Source: Agrobacterium tumefaciens
GTDB taxonomy: Bacteria > Pseudomonadota > Alphaproteobacteria > Rhizobiales > Rhizobiaceae
DNA length: 64,000 nucleotides
NCBI RefSeq assembly: GCF_017726655.1
Contig: NZ_CP072308.1
Coordinates: 1,116,001 to 1,180,000 of the forward strand
Direction of reading: 5' to 3'
Below the pieces are notes generated by a model. That model did not search any database. It was not told where the DNA came from and saw only the letters and a program-made list of their open reading frames with translations. The position numbers and the translations under genes were made by a program. This document shows, piece after piece, positions 9,451 through 19,003 of this stretch. Each line of letters begins with the position of its first letter. The stretch's first letter is position 1.

Positions 9451-9574
9451 TTTCTTCTCCCCGCCGGGGAGAAAGTGGCCCGAAGGGTCGGATGAGGGGG
9501 TAACGTTGCCGAATATCTCTACCCTCGCCCCCTCATCCCGCTGCCGCGGACTTCTCCCCGGCGGGGAGAAGAAA
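9451..9574. repeat. RIME-like palindromic intergenic element, copy 1
   Basis: The left arm TTTCTTCTCCCCGCCGGGGA and right arm TTCTCCCCGGCGGGGAGAAG are each internally palindromic. They flank a GGCCCGAAGGGTCGGATGAG motif and a CCCCCTCATCCCGCTGCCGC motif. The same mosaic recurs at 29144, 41726 and 58654, with a half copy at 34551. Such mosaics are common in Rhizobiaceae intergenic DNA. This copy separates degP from the response-regulator gene. Confidence 0.85.
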
Positions 9575-9679
9575 CAAGCGGTGCGCATTCGCTCCACATT
9601 CCTTGTCTCGTTCCTATAGCGAGACATGTTCCGTAGCGACGCCGGCCTCCCAAGAAAGCCGGCATCGCGTTTCAGCCTA

Positions 9680-11233
9680 TCAACCCTGGTCGATGTCCAG
9701 AGCGATGAAGCGGCTGCCGTCATCCGTCTGGATTTGGAACAGCGCCTTGGAACGTCCGTCCTTCTTGGCCTGCTCGAGGATTTTCTCGATATCGGCGGCG
9801 GAGGTTACCTGCTGGTTGTTGATCGAGGTGATCTTCTCACCCGTCTTCAGACCACGGGCAGCGGCATCGCTGTCGGGATCGACATCGGTGATGGCAAGGC
9901 CATTTCCATCTTCAGCGGGTGCGACCGTCAGGCCGAGGCTCGAGAGAACCTTATCGCTGGAGGACTGGCCGCCCTTGTCGTCACCCTGGCTCGGTGCGGA
10001 CTTGGAGGCTTCATCGCTGGCCAGATCACCGAGCGTGACGTTGACGGACTGCGACTTGCCATTGCGCCATAGCGAAATCTCGACCTTGCTGTTCGGCGCC
10101 ATGGCACCGATGCGGCGCGAGAGGTCACGGGCGTCCTTGATCGTCTCACCATTGACGGCGGTGATGATGTCGCCCTGCTTGATACCGGCCTTGTCGCCCG
10201 GAGAGCCGGACTGCGGCGAAACGACGAGCGCGCCCTTGGCTTCGGAAAGGCCAAGCGATTCGGCAATGTCCTTGCTCACAGGCTGGATCTGCACGCCGAG
10301 CCAACCACGCTCGACCTTACCGTCCTTCTGCAGGTCGGCGATCACTTCCTTGGCAACGGACGATGGAATGGCGAAGGCAATGCCGACACTGCCACCCGAC
10401 GGCGAGAAGATCGCCGTGTTGATGCCGACAACCTCACCATTGAGATTGAAGGCCGGGCCACCCGAGTTACCGCGGTTCACGGCAGCGTCGATCTGCAGGT
10501 AGTCGTCGTAAGGGCCGGAGCCGATATCGCGGCCACGGGCCGAAATGATGCCCGAGGTGACCGTGCCGCCGAGACCGAACGGGTTGCCGACGGCGACGAC
10601 CCAGTCGCCGACGCGGATCTTGCTGTCATCGGCAAACTTCACATAGGTGAACTTGCGGTTCACATCGACCTTCAGCAGCGCCAGATCGGTGCGCGGATCA
10701 CGGCCGACCAGCTTGGCATCGAGTTCGGTGCCGTCATTCATGACGATGGTGTAAGCCGAGCCATCATCCACGACGTGGTTGTTGGTGACGACGTAACCGT
10801 CTTCGGAGATGAAGAAGCCGGAACCCTGAGCGACGGGGCGCAGCGGGCCCTTGCCGTCACGGTGGCGGTTCGGACCACGGTCCGAGCGATCCTGGTTCGG
10901 GCCGCCGAATTCCTTGAAGAAGCGCTTCAGCGGATGGTCGTCCGGGAGCTGGTCGAGGCCACGGCCGCCGAAGTTGAAGGAGAAGTTGCTGGAGTCATCG
11001 GAAGCAGGCTGCACGTTCGACTGCACGCGAACCGATACGACGGCGGGCGATACGGCATCGACCACATTGGCAAAGCTTGGAACCTGCGGCGCCGTGACTT
11101 CGACAGGGGCGGCGAAGGAATGCAGGATAGGCGCGGCAAGACCGGTCGAGAGCATCAGCGCAGCAAGACCGCCAACGGTCGTGGCCTTCAGGGCCGTCTT
11201 CAGCGAGGAATGGCCGTTTTGCGAATGAGACAT
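9680..11233 (-). CDS. degP: DegP/HtrA (Do-like) periplasmic serine protease
   Basis: The 517-residue protease/chaperone degrades or refolds misfolded periplasmic proteins. An N-terminal TM/signal region (about residues 17-42) precedes a trypsin-like domain with catalytic triad H153 (TNNHVVD), D183 (RTDLALLK) and S257 (GNSGGPAF). Two PDZ domains follow, at about 290-380 and 420-510. A Gly/Phe/Asp-rich linker near residues 80-130 is the LA loop of Do-type proteases. It is transcribed away from ccmH and toward the two-component pair, an arrangement that suggests joint envelope-stress control. The start ATG 11233 has AGAAGG upstream. Confidence 0.95.
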   Translation of the reverse strand: MSHSQNGHSSLKTALKATTVGGLAALMLSTGLAAPILHSFAAPVEVTAPQVPSFANVVDAVSPAVVSVRVQSNVQPASDDSSNFSFNFGGRGLDQLPDDHPLKRFFKEFGGPNQDRSDRGPNRHRDGKGPLRPVAQGSGFFISEDGYVVTNNHVVDDGSAYTIVMNDGTELDAKLVGRDPRTDLALLKVDVNRKFTYVKFADDSKIRVGDWVVAVGNPFGLGGTVTSGIISARGRDIGSGPYDDYLQIDAAVNRGNSGGPAFNLNGEVVGINTAIFSPSGGSVGIAFAIPSSVAKEVIADLQKDGKVERGWLGVQIQPVSKDIAESLGLSEAKGALVVSPQSGSPGDKAGIKQGDIITAVNGETIKDARDLSRRIGAMAPNSKVEISLWRNGKSQSVNVTLGDLASDEASKSAPSQGDDKGGQSSSDKVLSSLGLTVAPAEDGNGLAITDVDPDSDAAARGLKTGEKITSINNQQVTSAADIEKILEQAKKDGRSKALFQIQTDDGSRFIALDIDQG

Positions 11234-11386
11234 GGTGTACCTTCTTTCTTCATTCAGACTGGAACCCGAGTGACCGGGGAAGCGGTGGATGATGAAGATA
11301 TAGGAGGCGGCACCTTACAGCGAAGTGTCTGAGGAATGAAAAATCCGTAATGTTGAAAAAGAACCTATCCGAAAAAAGAAAAACGG

Positions 11387-11854
11387 TTATTTTTCAAGTA
11401 GATCTCTGATTTTCGCCTCTTCGTCAGCGCTGAGTTTTTTCGGTTGCTCCAGCGTGACCCGGCGGCGGGAAAAGATGAAGACCGCAAGAACGCCCGCAAG
11501 TGTGAGGCCGATCGGCGCGCCCCACAAAAGGATCGTGCGCAGGCTGAGGCGCGGCTTCAGAAGCACGAACTCGCCGTAGCGCGACACAACGTAATCGATG
11601 ACCGCCTCGTCGCTGTCACCTTCGACGATCCGCTCGCGCACCAGCACCCGCAGGTCTCTGGCGAGCTCCGCATTGCTATCGTCGATGGACTGGTTCTGGC
11701 AGACCATGCAGCGCAGCTGGGAGGTAAGATGACGGGCGCGCTGTTCGAGAACCGGTTCCTTCAGGACCTCGTCGGGGTTGAAGGCGCTGGCGGGCGAAAC
11801 GGCCGCGAACAGGACGGTCAGAAGAAAAGTCAGCTTGACGACGAGCCTGCTCAT
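11387..11854 (-). CDS. ccmH: Cytochrome c maturation protein CcmH (CycL)
   Basis: CcmH is the membrane thiol-redox subunit that reduces apocytochrome c CxxCH motifs for haem ligation. The 155-residue protein has a signal peptide (about 1-24), the diagnostic LRCMVCQNQ motif with redox cysteines C49 and C52, a single C-terminal TM segment (LWGAPIGLTLAGVLAVFIF) and a short cytoplasmic tail. Its start overlaps the end of ccmF by four bases, the last step of a tightly overlapping ccmI-ccmE-ccmF-ccmH operon. This is called cycHJKL in rhizobia. Confidence 0.95.
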   Translation of the reverse strand: MSRLVVKLTFLLTVLFAAVSPASAFNPDEVLKEPVLEQRARHLTSQLRCMVCQNQSIDDSNAELARDLRVLVRERIVEGDSDEAVIDYVVSRYGEFVLLKPRLSLRTILLWGAPIGLTLAGVLAVFIFSRRRVTLEQPKKLSADEEAKIRDLLEK

Positions 11855-13842
11855 TCCGCTGCTCCCGGCATCGCCGCCGGCACTGGCTTTGCCTTGCGGG
11901 TCGGCGCGCCAACCCTCAAGCGCCGGTCGGAGAGCGAGATGACGCCGCCCGCCATCATGAAAAGCGTGCCGCCCCAGATGCAGAGAATGAAGGGCTTCCA
12001 CCAGATACGCACCACCATGCCGCCATCCGCCATGGGGTCGCCCAGCGAGACATAGAGCTGGCTGAGACCGAAAGTCAGGATGCCTGCTTCTGTCGTCGGC
12101 ATGCGCCGGGCCGTGTAAAGCCGCTTGGACGACCAGACGTCGGCCACCTCCACGCCTGCCCTGCGGACGGTGAAATGGCCGCGATCTTCGGTGAAGTTCG
12201 GTCCGACGGCGTGGCGGATGCCATCGAATGTCAGGCTGTAACCGCCCGCCTCCGCCACCATTCCCTGCTTCATCTCCAGCACCGTTTCGGTCTCGAACGT
12301 GGTGACGATGACGATGCCAAGCACGGTGACGCCGAGGCCCATATGGGCGAGCGCCGTACCGAAAGCCGACCGCGGCAGGCCTTTCAGGCGGCGCAACGCG
12401 ATGCCGAAGGCGAGTTTGCCGAAATTGGCGCGATACCAGAGATCGGCAAATGCGCCGAGGATCAGCCAGAAACCGGCGGCGATACCGAGGGCTGCCAGCA
12501 CCGGACCGCCATTTTCGACATACCACAGCGTCAGCCCGGCCAGAGCCGCAATAGCAGCGGCCACATAAAGCCGCTGGAAAGCGCCGAGAAGATCGCCGCG
12601 CTTCCAGGCCAGCATCGGGCCGAATGGCGTCACGATCAGGATCGGGATCATCAGCAAGCCGAAGGTGAGGTTGAAGAAAGGCGCACCGACCGAGATTTTT
12701 TCGCCCGTCAGGGTTTCGAGGATGAGTGGATAAAGGGTGCCGATCAGGACGGTCGCGGTCGAAACCGTCAGGATAAGGTTGTTGAGGACAAGTGCACCTT
12801 CACGCGAGATCGGCGCGAAGAGGCCGCCGGCCTTCAGCGTCGGCGCCCGCCAGGCGAAAAGCGCGAAGGCGCCGCCGATGAAAACGGTGAGGATGCCCAG
12901 AATGAAAATGCCGCGGCTCGGATCGGTGGCGAAGGCATGGACCGAGGTCAGCACGCCGGAGCGCACGAGGAAGGTGCCGAGCAGCGACAGCGAAAAGGTC
13001 ATGATCGCCAGAAGCACGGTCCAGATCTTCAGCGCCTCTCGCTTTTCCATGACGAGCGCTGAATGCAAGAGCGCCGTGCCGGCAAGCCACGGCATGAAGG
13101 AGGCGTTTTCCACCGGATCCCAGAACCACCAGCCACCCCAGCCGAGCTCATAATAAGCCCAGTAGGAGCCCATGGAGATACCGGCCGTCAGGAAGGTCCA
13201 GGCAGCAAGCGTCCAAGGCCGCACCCAGCGAGCCCAGGCCGCATCGATGCGCCCTTCCAGAAGGGCGGCAACGGCAAAGGAGAAACAGACGGAAAAGCCG
13301 ACATAACCGAGATAGAGCAATGGCGGATGGATGGCGAGACCGAAATCCTGCAGGATCGGGTTCAGGTCCTGCCCCTCGGCCGGCACCCGGGCCAGCCGCA
13401 GGAAGGGGTTGGAGGTGAGCAGGATAAACAACAGGAAGGCGACGGAAATCCAGGCCTGAACGGCAAGCACATTGGCTTTGAGCGTTTCCGGCAGGTTGCG
13501 GCCGAAGGTGGCGACGAGTGCGCTGAAAAACACAAGGATGAGCAGCCACAGCAGCATTGATCCTTCATGGTTGCCCCACACGCCGGTCAGCTTGTAGAGC
13601 ATCGGCATCAGAGAATGCGAATTTTCCCAGACATTGCGCACGGAAAAATCCGAGACCGCATAAGCTCGCGTCAGCGCTGCAAAAGACAGACCGACCAAAA
13701 GGAACATCAGGACGGAGCCGATGGACGCAACATCCATCAAGGCACGATCATTGCGGCGCGCCCCGATGACGGGCAGGATCGAGACGATCATCCCGACGCC
13801 AAGCGCCAGAACAAGGACGTAATGGCCGATCTCGTTGATCAT
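11851..13842 (-). CDS. ccmF: Haem lyase subunit CcmF (CycK)
   Basis: CcmF is the polytopic haem-handling protein that moves haem from holo-CcmE to apocytochrome c. The 663-residue sequence has around 14-15 hydrophobic helices and the WWD haem-handling signature, seen here as [18 protein letters not shown], with conserved histidines nearby ([12 protein letters not shown] and the [10 protein letters not shown] region). A large periplasmic loop lies near the C-terminus before the last TM. The start overlaps the ccmE stop (ATGA), indicating translational coupling. Confidence 0.96.
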   Translation of the reverse strand: MINEIGHYVLVLALGVGMIVSILPVIGARRNDRALMDVASIGSVLMFLLVGLSFAALTRAYAVSDFSVRNVWENSHSLMPMLYKLTGVWGNHEGSMLLWLLILVFFSALVATFGRNLPETLKANVLAVQAWISVAFLLFILLTSNPFLRLARVPAEGQDLNPILQDFGLAIHPPLLYLGYVGFSVCFSFAVAALLEGRIDAAWARWVRPWTLAAWTFLTAGISMGSYWAYYELGWGGWWFWDPVENASFMPWLAGTALLHSALVMEKREALKIWTVLLAIMTFSLSLLGTFLVRSGVLTSVHAFATDPSRGIFILGILTVFIGGAFALFAWRAPTLKAGGLFAPISREGALVLNNLILTVSTATVLIGTLYPLILETLTGEKISVGAPFFNLTFGLLMIPILIVTPFGPMLAWKRGDLLGAFQRLYVAAAIAALAGLTLWYVENGGPVLAALGIAAGFWLILGAFADLWYRANFGKLAFGIALRRLKGLPRSAFGTALAHMGLGVTVLGIVIVTTFETETVLEMKQGMVAEAGGYSLTFDGIRHAVGPNFTEDRGHFTVRRAGVEVADVWSSKRLYTARRMPTTEAGILTFGLSQLYVSLGDPMADGGMVVRIWWKPFILCIWGGTLFMMAGGVISLSDRRLRVGAPTRKAKPVPAAMPGAAE

Positions 13843-14348
13843 CGGGTCGCTCCGGTCTTGTCGGCGGAAGAGGCTGCGCCTGAGACCGCGTCGGCGGGCT
13901 GCTTTCCGCCCTCCTCTTGCTGCCATAGGCCCTTGTCCTTCAGCCTGTCCGCCACTTCCTTGGGCATGTAATTCTCGTCGTGCTTGGCCAGAACGCTGTC
14001 GGCTACAAAACCGTGCGTGGTGGCATCGAACATGCCCTCCGTCACCACGCCCTGCCCCTCACGGAAGAGATCCGGCAGGATGCCGGTATAGCTCACCGGC
14101 ACGGTCGCCTCGCCATCGGTGACGGTGAAACTGACCGTGCGTCCCTCGCCGCGCTTGATGGAGCCTTCGGCCACCAGACCGCCAAGACGAATACGCGTGC
14201 CGGGATTGACTGGCGTCTTTTCCAGATCGGCAGGCATGTAGAAATAGGCGATGGACTGCCCGAAAGCGAACATGACCAGCAGAACGGCCGCCACGATGAA
14301 ACTCATGCCGCCGCCGATGATCGCCAGCCGTTTCTGTTTGCGGGTCAT
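13839..14348 (-). CDS. ccmE: Haem chaperone CcmE (CycJ)
   Basis: CcmE binds haem covalently in the periplasm and passes it to CcmF. The 169-residue protein has a short cytoplasmic N-terminus, one TM helix (about 8-30), the OB-fold with RIRLGGLV, and the haem-attachment site [11 protein letters not shown] with covalent His123 and Tyr127. The C-terminal tail is Gly/Ala/Ser-rich and looks disordered. It overlaps ccmI by four bases at its start and ccmF by four at its end. Confidence 0.96.
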   Translation of the reverse strand: MTRKQKRLAIIGGGMSFIVAAVLLVMFAFGQSIAYFYMPADLEKTPVNPGTRIRLGGLVAEGSIKRGEGRTVSFTVTDGEATVPVSYTGILPDLFREGQGVVTEGMFDATTHGFVADSVLAKHDENYMPKEVADRLKDKGLWQQEEGGKQPADAVSGAASSADKTGATR

Positions 14349-15499
14349 TGCGTCACTCCCTGCGGCGCGGCATCCTGTTGTCCGGTGGGGCGGATTGGCC
14401 CGGCGGAAACACCGAGTTGCTTTGCCAGCGCCAGAAGCTGCCTGCCCTCTTCGCCCTCCGGTGGGAAAGCCTGCAGGCCGTCCCGCAAGGCTTCACCAGC
14501 CTTGGCTTGGTTCTTCAGCACGGAATAAGCGCGCATGAGCCGCATCCACCCTTCAACATCATCAGGGTTCTCCTTCAGCTTGGCATCGAGGCTCGCAACC
14601 ATGCCCTCGATCATCGCCTGGCGGTCGGCTGGCGCCATGTCATTGGCAGCAGCCACATCGGCGGCAGTTGGCCCTGTCCCGGCTTTTCCGCCAGTACGGG
14701 CGATATGTTCCTGCACCAATGGCAGCCACGGAGCACCGGCGGGTGCAGCGGCGGCAAGTGCCGTAAAGGCCGACTGGGCGTCCGCAGACTTGCCGGATTG
14801 TTCGAGCGCCAGCGCCAGATAAAAACGGGTGCGCGGATTACCGGGGCTCAGCCGGTCGGCCTCTGCAAAGGCGTCCCTTGCAGCGTCAGTGACGACACCG
14901 TCATTGCCCGCCACCAGCGTTTCGCCAAGGCCCGTCAATCGCTCGGCACTTGGTCCGGCAATGCGCAACGCATTGCGATAGGCGAGCTCGGCGTCGCTAA
15001 GGCGCTGCATCTTGAAATAGATCGGCGCCAGAACGTCCCATCCGGCGCCATCCTCGGGGTTCTGCGCCAGATGCCGTTCCGCGCGGGCAACCAGAAGGTT
15101 CATGTCGTTGCCGGGGTTTGCGAGACGTGCCTCGAGCGGCATGTCCGGCGTCTCCGGACTGCCGTTCCAGATGTAAAGACAGAGACCGAGTGCCGGCAGA
15201 AGGGCGGTGATGAAGCCTGCGGCGAGATTGTATCGACGCGGCCGGTCCTCTTTTGCCGGCCTCTCCTCGGCTTCGGCGGCGGCCAACAGGCGACGGCCGA
15301 TTTCGGCGCGGGCGTATTCGGCCTCGGTTTCGCCGATCAGGCCAGCCTTGCGTTCGCGGTCGAGTTCGGCGAGCTGGTCGCGATAAACGGCAACCTCACC
15401 GTCGCGGCGCGTCTGCGACACTTCGGTTTTCCGCATCAGCGGATACATCAGGACGAGGGCAACAGCCGCCGTCAATATCGCAACGACAATCCAGAACAT
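14345..15499 (-). CDS. ccmI: Cytochrome c biogenesis protein CcmI (CycH)
   Basis: CcmI is the apocytochrome c chaperone of System I. The 384-residue protein has an N-terminal TM ([18 protein letters not shown]), a cytoplasmic charged loop with leucine-zipper-like heptads ([19 protein letters not shown], the typical CcmI sequence), a second TM ([16 protein letters not shown]) and periplasmic TPR repeats to the C-terminus. It is the first gene of the ccmIEFH operon. The ATG at 15499 was chosen; a TTG at 15508 in the same frame is possible and neither has a strong ribosome site. Confidence 0.93.
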   Translation of the reverse strand: MFWIVVAILTAAVALVLMYPLMRKTEVSQTRRDGEVAVYRDQLAELDRERKAGLIGETEAEYARAEIGRRLLAAAEAEERPAKEDRPRRYNLAAGFITALLPALGLCLYIWNGSPETPDMPLEARLANPGNDMNLLVARAERHLAQNPEDGAGWDVLAPIYFKMQRLSDAELAYRNALRIAGPSAERLTGLGETLVAGNDGVVTDAARDAFAEADRLSPGNPRTRFYLALALEQSGKSADAQSAFTALAAAAPAGAPWLPLVQEHIARTGGKAGTGPTAADVAAANDMAPADRQAMIEGMVASLDAKLKENPDDVEGWMRLMRAYSVLKNQAKAGEALRDGLQAFPPEGEEGRQLLALAKQLGVSAGPIRPTGQQDAAPQGVTQ

Positions 15500-15683
15500 C
15501 AGGCTCAATTACTCGAATGCGCGCGACATGGAAACATGAAGCGCGAGGATGACGCGAATTTGAGACATCACGCCGCACCGCAGATGCTGTTTCGGCTGTC
15601 GCGCCGCGCCCTTTTTCTCACCGTCGAAGGCCCGCGACCTTGATTTACGTCAAACTTGACAACACGCTTCGGCTGGAAATGCT

Positions 15684-16112
15684 CTAGGTGAGAGGCGACC
15701 AGCTTCCGTCGGCATTGCGGCAGGCAGCGCCGCGCGCCTTGATTTCGCGTCCATCGACCGTCAAGGTGTGGGAATATTGGCGGCAGTTCTGGTTGCCGAC
15801 CTGATAGGGCGCATTGGCAACCACCTGTCCTTTGACGTCATCGCCAGACCATGAGACCGGCGTGCCGACCGGTGCGGTTTCCAGCGCCTTATACTCCGCT
15901 TCAAGCGCTTTCGTCTGGTCGCCACGGTCAAGCTCAACGCCGCTTCGTCCGACAATACCGCCCTGCAGATTGGCAAGAATGGGGGTTGACGGTTGCGCTG
16001 ACCGACCGAACAGGCCACCGCCGGATGGGCGGGTGCCGGTGGTGGTGCAGGCGCTCAGCATCGAGACACACAGGATGGAGAGAAGTGCCGGGCGTGACAC
16101 CAGTGAACGCAT
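15684..16112 (-). CDS. Lipoprotein, RT0821/Lpp0805-like surface antigen family
   Basis: This 142-residue protein has a lipoprotein signal with lipobox LSAC (Cys at about residue 22). A glycine/serine-rich spacer follows, then a domain containing GVELDRGDQTKALEAEYKALETAPVGTPVSW and a C-terminal NCRQYSHTLTVDGREIKARGAACRNADGSW segment. That last pattern (Cys-Arg-x-Tyr/Phe, then G-x-AC-R-x-x-D-G-x-W) is typical of the rickettsial 17-kDa/RT0821 surface-antigen group. The function is unknown. It stands alone between ccmI and feuQ. Confidence 0.75.
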   Translation of the reverse strand: MRSLVSRPALLSILCVSMLSACTTTGTRPSGGGLFGRSAQPSTPILANLQGGIVGRSGVELDRGDQTKALEAEYKALETAPVGTPVSWSGDDVKGQVVANAPYQVGNQNCRQYSHTLTVDGREIKARGAACRNADGSWSPLT

Positions 16113-16216
16113 CGTCACGGAACGGCAGCCATCGTAAACGTCAACCAAACCCTGTCCTCTTTCTACTGCATCGCACCCAATATATCGGCATTGAATCTCT
16201 TGCCTTTTTTCGCGGC

Positions 16217-17617
16217 TCACGCAAGCTCTTTCGAAAGCCCGGGCAAAATCAGGTCGGCCTTCAGGCCGCCGATGTTGCTCCGCGACAGCGAGAAGCGGCC
16301 ATGGTACTCTGACACCACCTCGGAAACGATCGACAATCCGAGACCAGTTCCCGGCCGGCTCTCGTCAAGGCGGCGGCCGCGCTTCATGGCCTCGCTGATC
16401 TGCTCCGGCTCCAGCCCTGGCCCATCGTCTTCCACCGTCAGTTCCACCCAGGCGCGACGGGCGATTTCGGCATCGGAAGACGGGTGTGTCCCGGCGCCAA
16501 GCGTGATCACCACCCGCGTCTGCGCAAAGCGCGCGGCATTCTCCAGAAGATTACCGACGACCTCTTCCAGATCCTGCTGCTCCATGCCGAGCACCGCACC
16601 CGCCTGGTCTATGTTCAAAATGAACTGCTTGTCCGGGTTGAGGCGGCGCATCACCCGCACCAGTCTCTCCAGCGCCGGTTCAGCCTCCACGCGGGCAAGA
16701 ATGGAGCCGCGCTGGGCGGCGATGCGGGCACGCGAGAGGTAGGATTGCACCTGGGCCTGCATGGCATCCGCCTGAGCGCGCACGAGATCGCCATGCTGCG
16801 GATCGAGCGTGCGGGCTTCGTTCAGGAGAACGGCAATCGGCGTCTTCAGCGAATGGGCGAGATTGCCGACCTGCATGCGCGCGCGCTCCACGAGCCTTCG
16901 ATTGCTGTCGATCAGCGCATTGACCTCATTGGCAAGCGGCTGGATTTCACGCGGGAACTCGCCCTCGAGGCTTTCCGCCTCACCGCCCCGGATCTTGCCA
17001 AGCGCGACGCGGGCCTGATCGAGCGGCCGCAGACTGTAGAGAATGGCAAGGCCGTTGACGACGAGGCTGCCGACACCAAAGACGGCCAGCGCCAGATAAA
17101 GGCTGTTGGAAAAGTCGCGAACATCGTCTTCCACGACATTGAGATTGCCCGAGACGCGGAACCGCGCGGCACGGCCCTCGCCGTCCAGAACGACCTCGGT
17201 TTCCCCTACCCGCACCTGATTACCGGCCTCATCCGTCACCGTATAGAAGCGCTCGTACCTGTTGTCGAAGGGTGCATCGAGAATGCTCGGCACCGGCAGG
17301 GTGGAAACGCCGAGCGACGAAGACACCAGCGGTGCGGTCTGGAAATTGCCAAGCGGCTCCACGACCCAGTACCAGCCCGTATCAGGCTGCGAAAAACGAA
17401 GATCGCCAAGCTGCGGGCTGCCGGCGAGCGTGTTCTCGTTGGAGATCGTGACGGAGTTGATGACGTTGTAGAGCTGCGCCCTCAGAAGATCGGTAAAGCT
17501 GCGCTCCACCCCCTGCCGATATAGAGTCGAGATCACGACGGCGATCACCACCAGCGCCAGCACCGACCAAAGCGAGGCGAGCAGCAGCACGCGGGCGGTG
17601 AGAGAATTACTTCGCAT
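16217..17617 (-). CDS. feuQ: FeuQ-like sensor histidine kinase
   Basis: The 466-residue kinase has a TM (LLLASLWSVLALVVIAVVIS), a periplasmic domain of about 150 residues, a second TM (LYLALAVFGVGSLVVNGLAIL), a HAMP-like linker, a dimerisation domain with phosphoacceptor His in NLAHSLKTPIAVL, and HATPase_c with NLLENAARF, DDGPGL and GTGLGLSI. Its ATG overlaps the feuP stop by 11 bases. FeuPQ in Sinorhizobium meliloti and relatives controls cyclic-glucan export and hypo-osmotic adaptation; the assignment rests on the pair plus the location beside ccmIEFH. PhoQ-like kinases are close in sequence. Confidence 0.8.
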   Translation of the reverse strand: MRSNSLTARVLLLASLWSVLALVVIAVVISTLYRQGVERSFTDLLRAQLYNVINSVTISNENTLAGSPQLGDLRFSQPDTGWYWVVEPLGNFQTAPLVSSSLGVSTLPVPSILDAPFDNRYERFYTVTDEAGNQVRVGETEVVLDGEGRAARFRVSGNLNVVEDDVRDFSNSLYLALAVFGVGSLVVNGLAILYSLRPLDQARVALGKIRGGEAESLEGEFPREIQPLANEVNALIDSNRRLVERARMQVGNLAHSLKTPIAVLLNEARTLDPQHGDLVRAQADAMQAQVQSYLSRARIAAQRGSILARVEAEPALERLVRVMRRLNPDKQFILNIDQAGAVLGMEQQDLEEVVGNLLENAARFAQTRVVITLGAGTHPSSDAEIARRAWVELTVEDDGPGLEPEQISEAMKRGRRLDESRPGTGLGLSIVSEVVSEYHGRFSLSRSNIGGLKADLILPGLSKELA

Positions 17618-18278
17618 CTGCCGGCGCTTGCATCCGGTAACCGAGACCACGGATCGTCTCGATCAGATCAACCCCGAGCTTCTTGCGCAGACGTCCGACA
17701 AACACCTCGATCGTGTTGGAATCGCGGTCGAAATCCTGATCGTACATATGCTCCACCAGCTCGGTGCGCGAGACGACCTCGCCCATGTGATGCATGAGAT
17801 AGGACAGCAGACGGAACTCGTGCGAGGTGAGCTTCAGCGTCGTGCCGTTGACGGTCGCCTTGGAGGATTTGGTGTCGAGCCGCACCGGGCCGCAGACCAG
17901 CTCCGAGGAGGCATGGCCGGCAGCGCGGCGGATGAGCGCACGCACGCGGGCCAGCACTTCTTCGACATGGAACGGTTTGGTCACATAGTCATCGGCGCCG
18001 GCGTCGATGCCCGCCACCTTGTCGCTCCAGCGATCGCGCGCAGTCAAGATGAGCACCGGCATGGCTTTGCCGGCCGCCCGCCATTTTTCAACGACGGTAA
18101 TGCCATCCAGCTGCGGCAGGCCTATATCGAGAACGATGGCGTCATAGGGTTCGGTATCGCCGAGATAATGGCCTTCCTCGCCGTCAAATGCCTGATCGAC
18201 CACGTAACCGGCCTCTTTCAAGGCATCGGTCAGCTGACGATTGAGATTGGCATCGTCCTCAACAACGAGAATGCGCAT
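17607..18278 (-). CDS. feuP: FeuP-like OmpR-family response regulator
   Basis: The 223-residue regulator has a receiver domain with acidic pair EDD near residue 7, phospho-Asp51 (AIVLDIGLP), switch Thr (LILTARD) and Lys (YVTKPF). A winged helix follows, with the recognition region DFDRDSNTIEVFVGRLRKK and the C-terminal IRGLGYRM motif. It is co-transcribed and translationally overlapped with feuQ. FeuP homologues activate genes for periplasmic glucan export and envelope functions in rhizobia and Brucella. The FeuP label is based on synteny. Confidence 0.82.
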   Translation of the reverse strand: MRILVVEDDANLNRQLTDALKEAGYVVDQAFDGEEGHYLGDTEPYDAIVLDIGLPQLDGITVVEKWRAAGKAMPVLILTARDRWSDKVAGIDAGADDYVTKPFHVEEVLARVRALIRRAAGHASSELVCGPVRLDTKSSKATVNGTTLKLTSHEFRLLSYLMHHMGEVVSRTELVEHMYDQDFDRDSNTIEVFVGRLRKKLGVDLIETIRGLGYRMQAPADAK

Positions 18279-18371
18279 TATCCGCCCTTTCCTTCCGTCC
18301 CGGCCTGGATGTGCGGCCGGTCATGCTGCGTGTGTTCGCTTGTTCTCCGATATTTCGGCGATGCGGGCAAG

Positions 18372-18626
18372 CTACATCGGCACGCGCATCGTCACCTTGC
18401 GCGGGCGCTCTCCGTTGCCCTGCACAAGAACGGTGACGACACAGGACTGACCATCGCCAGAAGGATAGACAGAAAGAAGCTGACCGCCGGTTTCGCGCAC
18501 GACGCGGGCAACGGCTGCGCCACAGTCGCTGGCTGCGAGAATGTAATGGCCCTGCAGATCAGCCTCGGGCGCCGTGAAACCGGAAAGCCCGGCTGCAAGC
18601 GTCGCGATGATGAGAGGTGATGCCAT
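18372..18626 (-). CDS. Small exported protein of unknown function
   Basis: This 84-residue protein has a short signal peptide (MASPLIIATLAAGLSGFTA). Two cysteines in the mature part (SDCGAAVARVV and GQSCVVTVLVQG) could form a disulfide. The mature region is a predicted alpha/beta mini-domain ending KVTMRVPM, and no named family is recognised. It lies between feuP and the gene transfer agent cluster on the same strand as feuP, with a 93-base gap. Upstream GGAAGTTTG serves as a possible ribosome site. Confidence 0.6.
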   Translation of the reverse strand: MASPLIIATLAAGLSGFTAPEADLQGHYILAASDCGAAVARVVRETGGQLLSVYPSGDGQSCVVTVLVQGNGERPRKVTMRVPM

Positions 18627-18762
18627 TCTACAAACTTCCAAAAACCGGGTGCGTCTCGAACCTTATTGTGAGCGAATATGTAGCGCAAAGCGTCTGAATG
18701 GCAAATGAATGCCGCCCCCGCCGCCAAGGCAGGTGGTGGAGACGGCGTTTCGGATGACAACG

Positions 18763-18969
18763 TCAGCGGATGGTTCTGGTTGCCGAAAGCCGGCCGTAAA
18801 GGGCGATCAGCCCGCCAATTCCGCCTGCGACCGTCACCAGTCCGTCGGCAAGCTCGCCTTCCAGCCCTGCTGGCAGATGCAGTCCGGCGATGCCGAAGAG
18901 CGGAGCGAAAACCGCGACCAGCGCGCCCCAGATGGTGCGGGATTGATACCATGCTTTGGTACTGTCCAT
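18763..18969 (-). CDS. Small two-helix membrane protein at the GTA 3' end (holin-like candidate)
   Basis: This 68-residue protein begins with a charged WYQSRTIWG segment and then has two hydrophobic helices: ALVAVFAPLFGIAGLHL and GLVTVAGGIGGLIALYGRL. A short basic tail follows. It starts 34 bases after the g15 stop on the same strand, so it is probably the last gene of the gene transfer agent transcript. Proteins of this shape occur next to tail or lysis genes in phages and are often annotated as holin-like. That function is an inference and no lysis gene is adjacent here. Confidence 0.6.
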   Translation of the reverse strand: MDSTKAWYQSRTIWGALVAVFAPLFGIAGLHLPAGLEGELADGLVTVAGGIGGLIALYGRLSATRTIR

Positions 18970-19003
18970 AATCTTGTCCTTTTCGTTGTTTTTCAGGCAC
19001 ATG

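Noticed and set aside
12175..13062. A 295-codon plus-strand open frame opposite ccmF
   Set aside because: It is extremely charged (Glu/Arg/Gln/Gly-rich), which is the complement of a hydrophobic membrane-protein gene, not a real protein.
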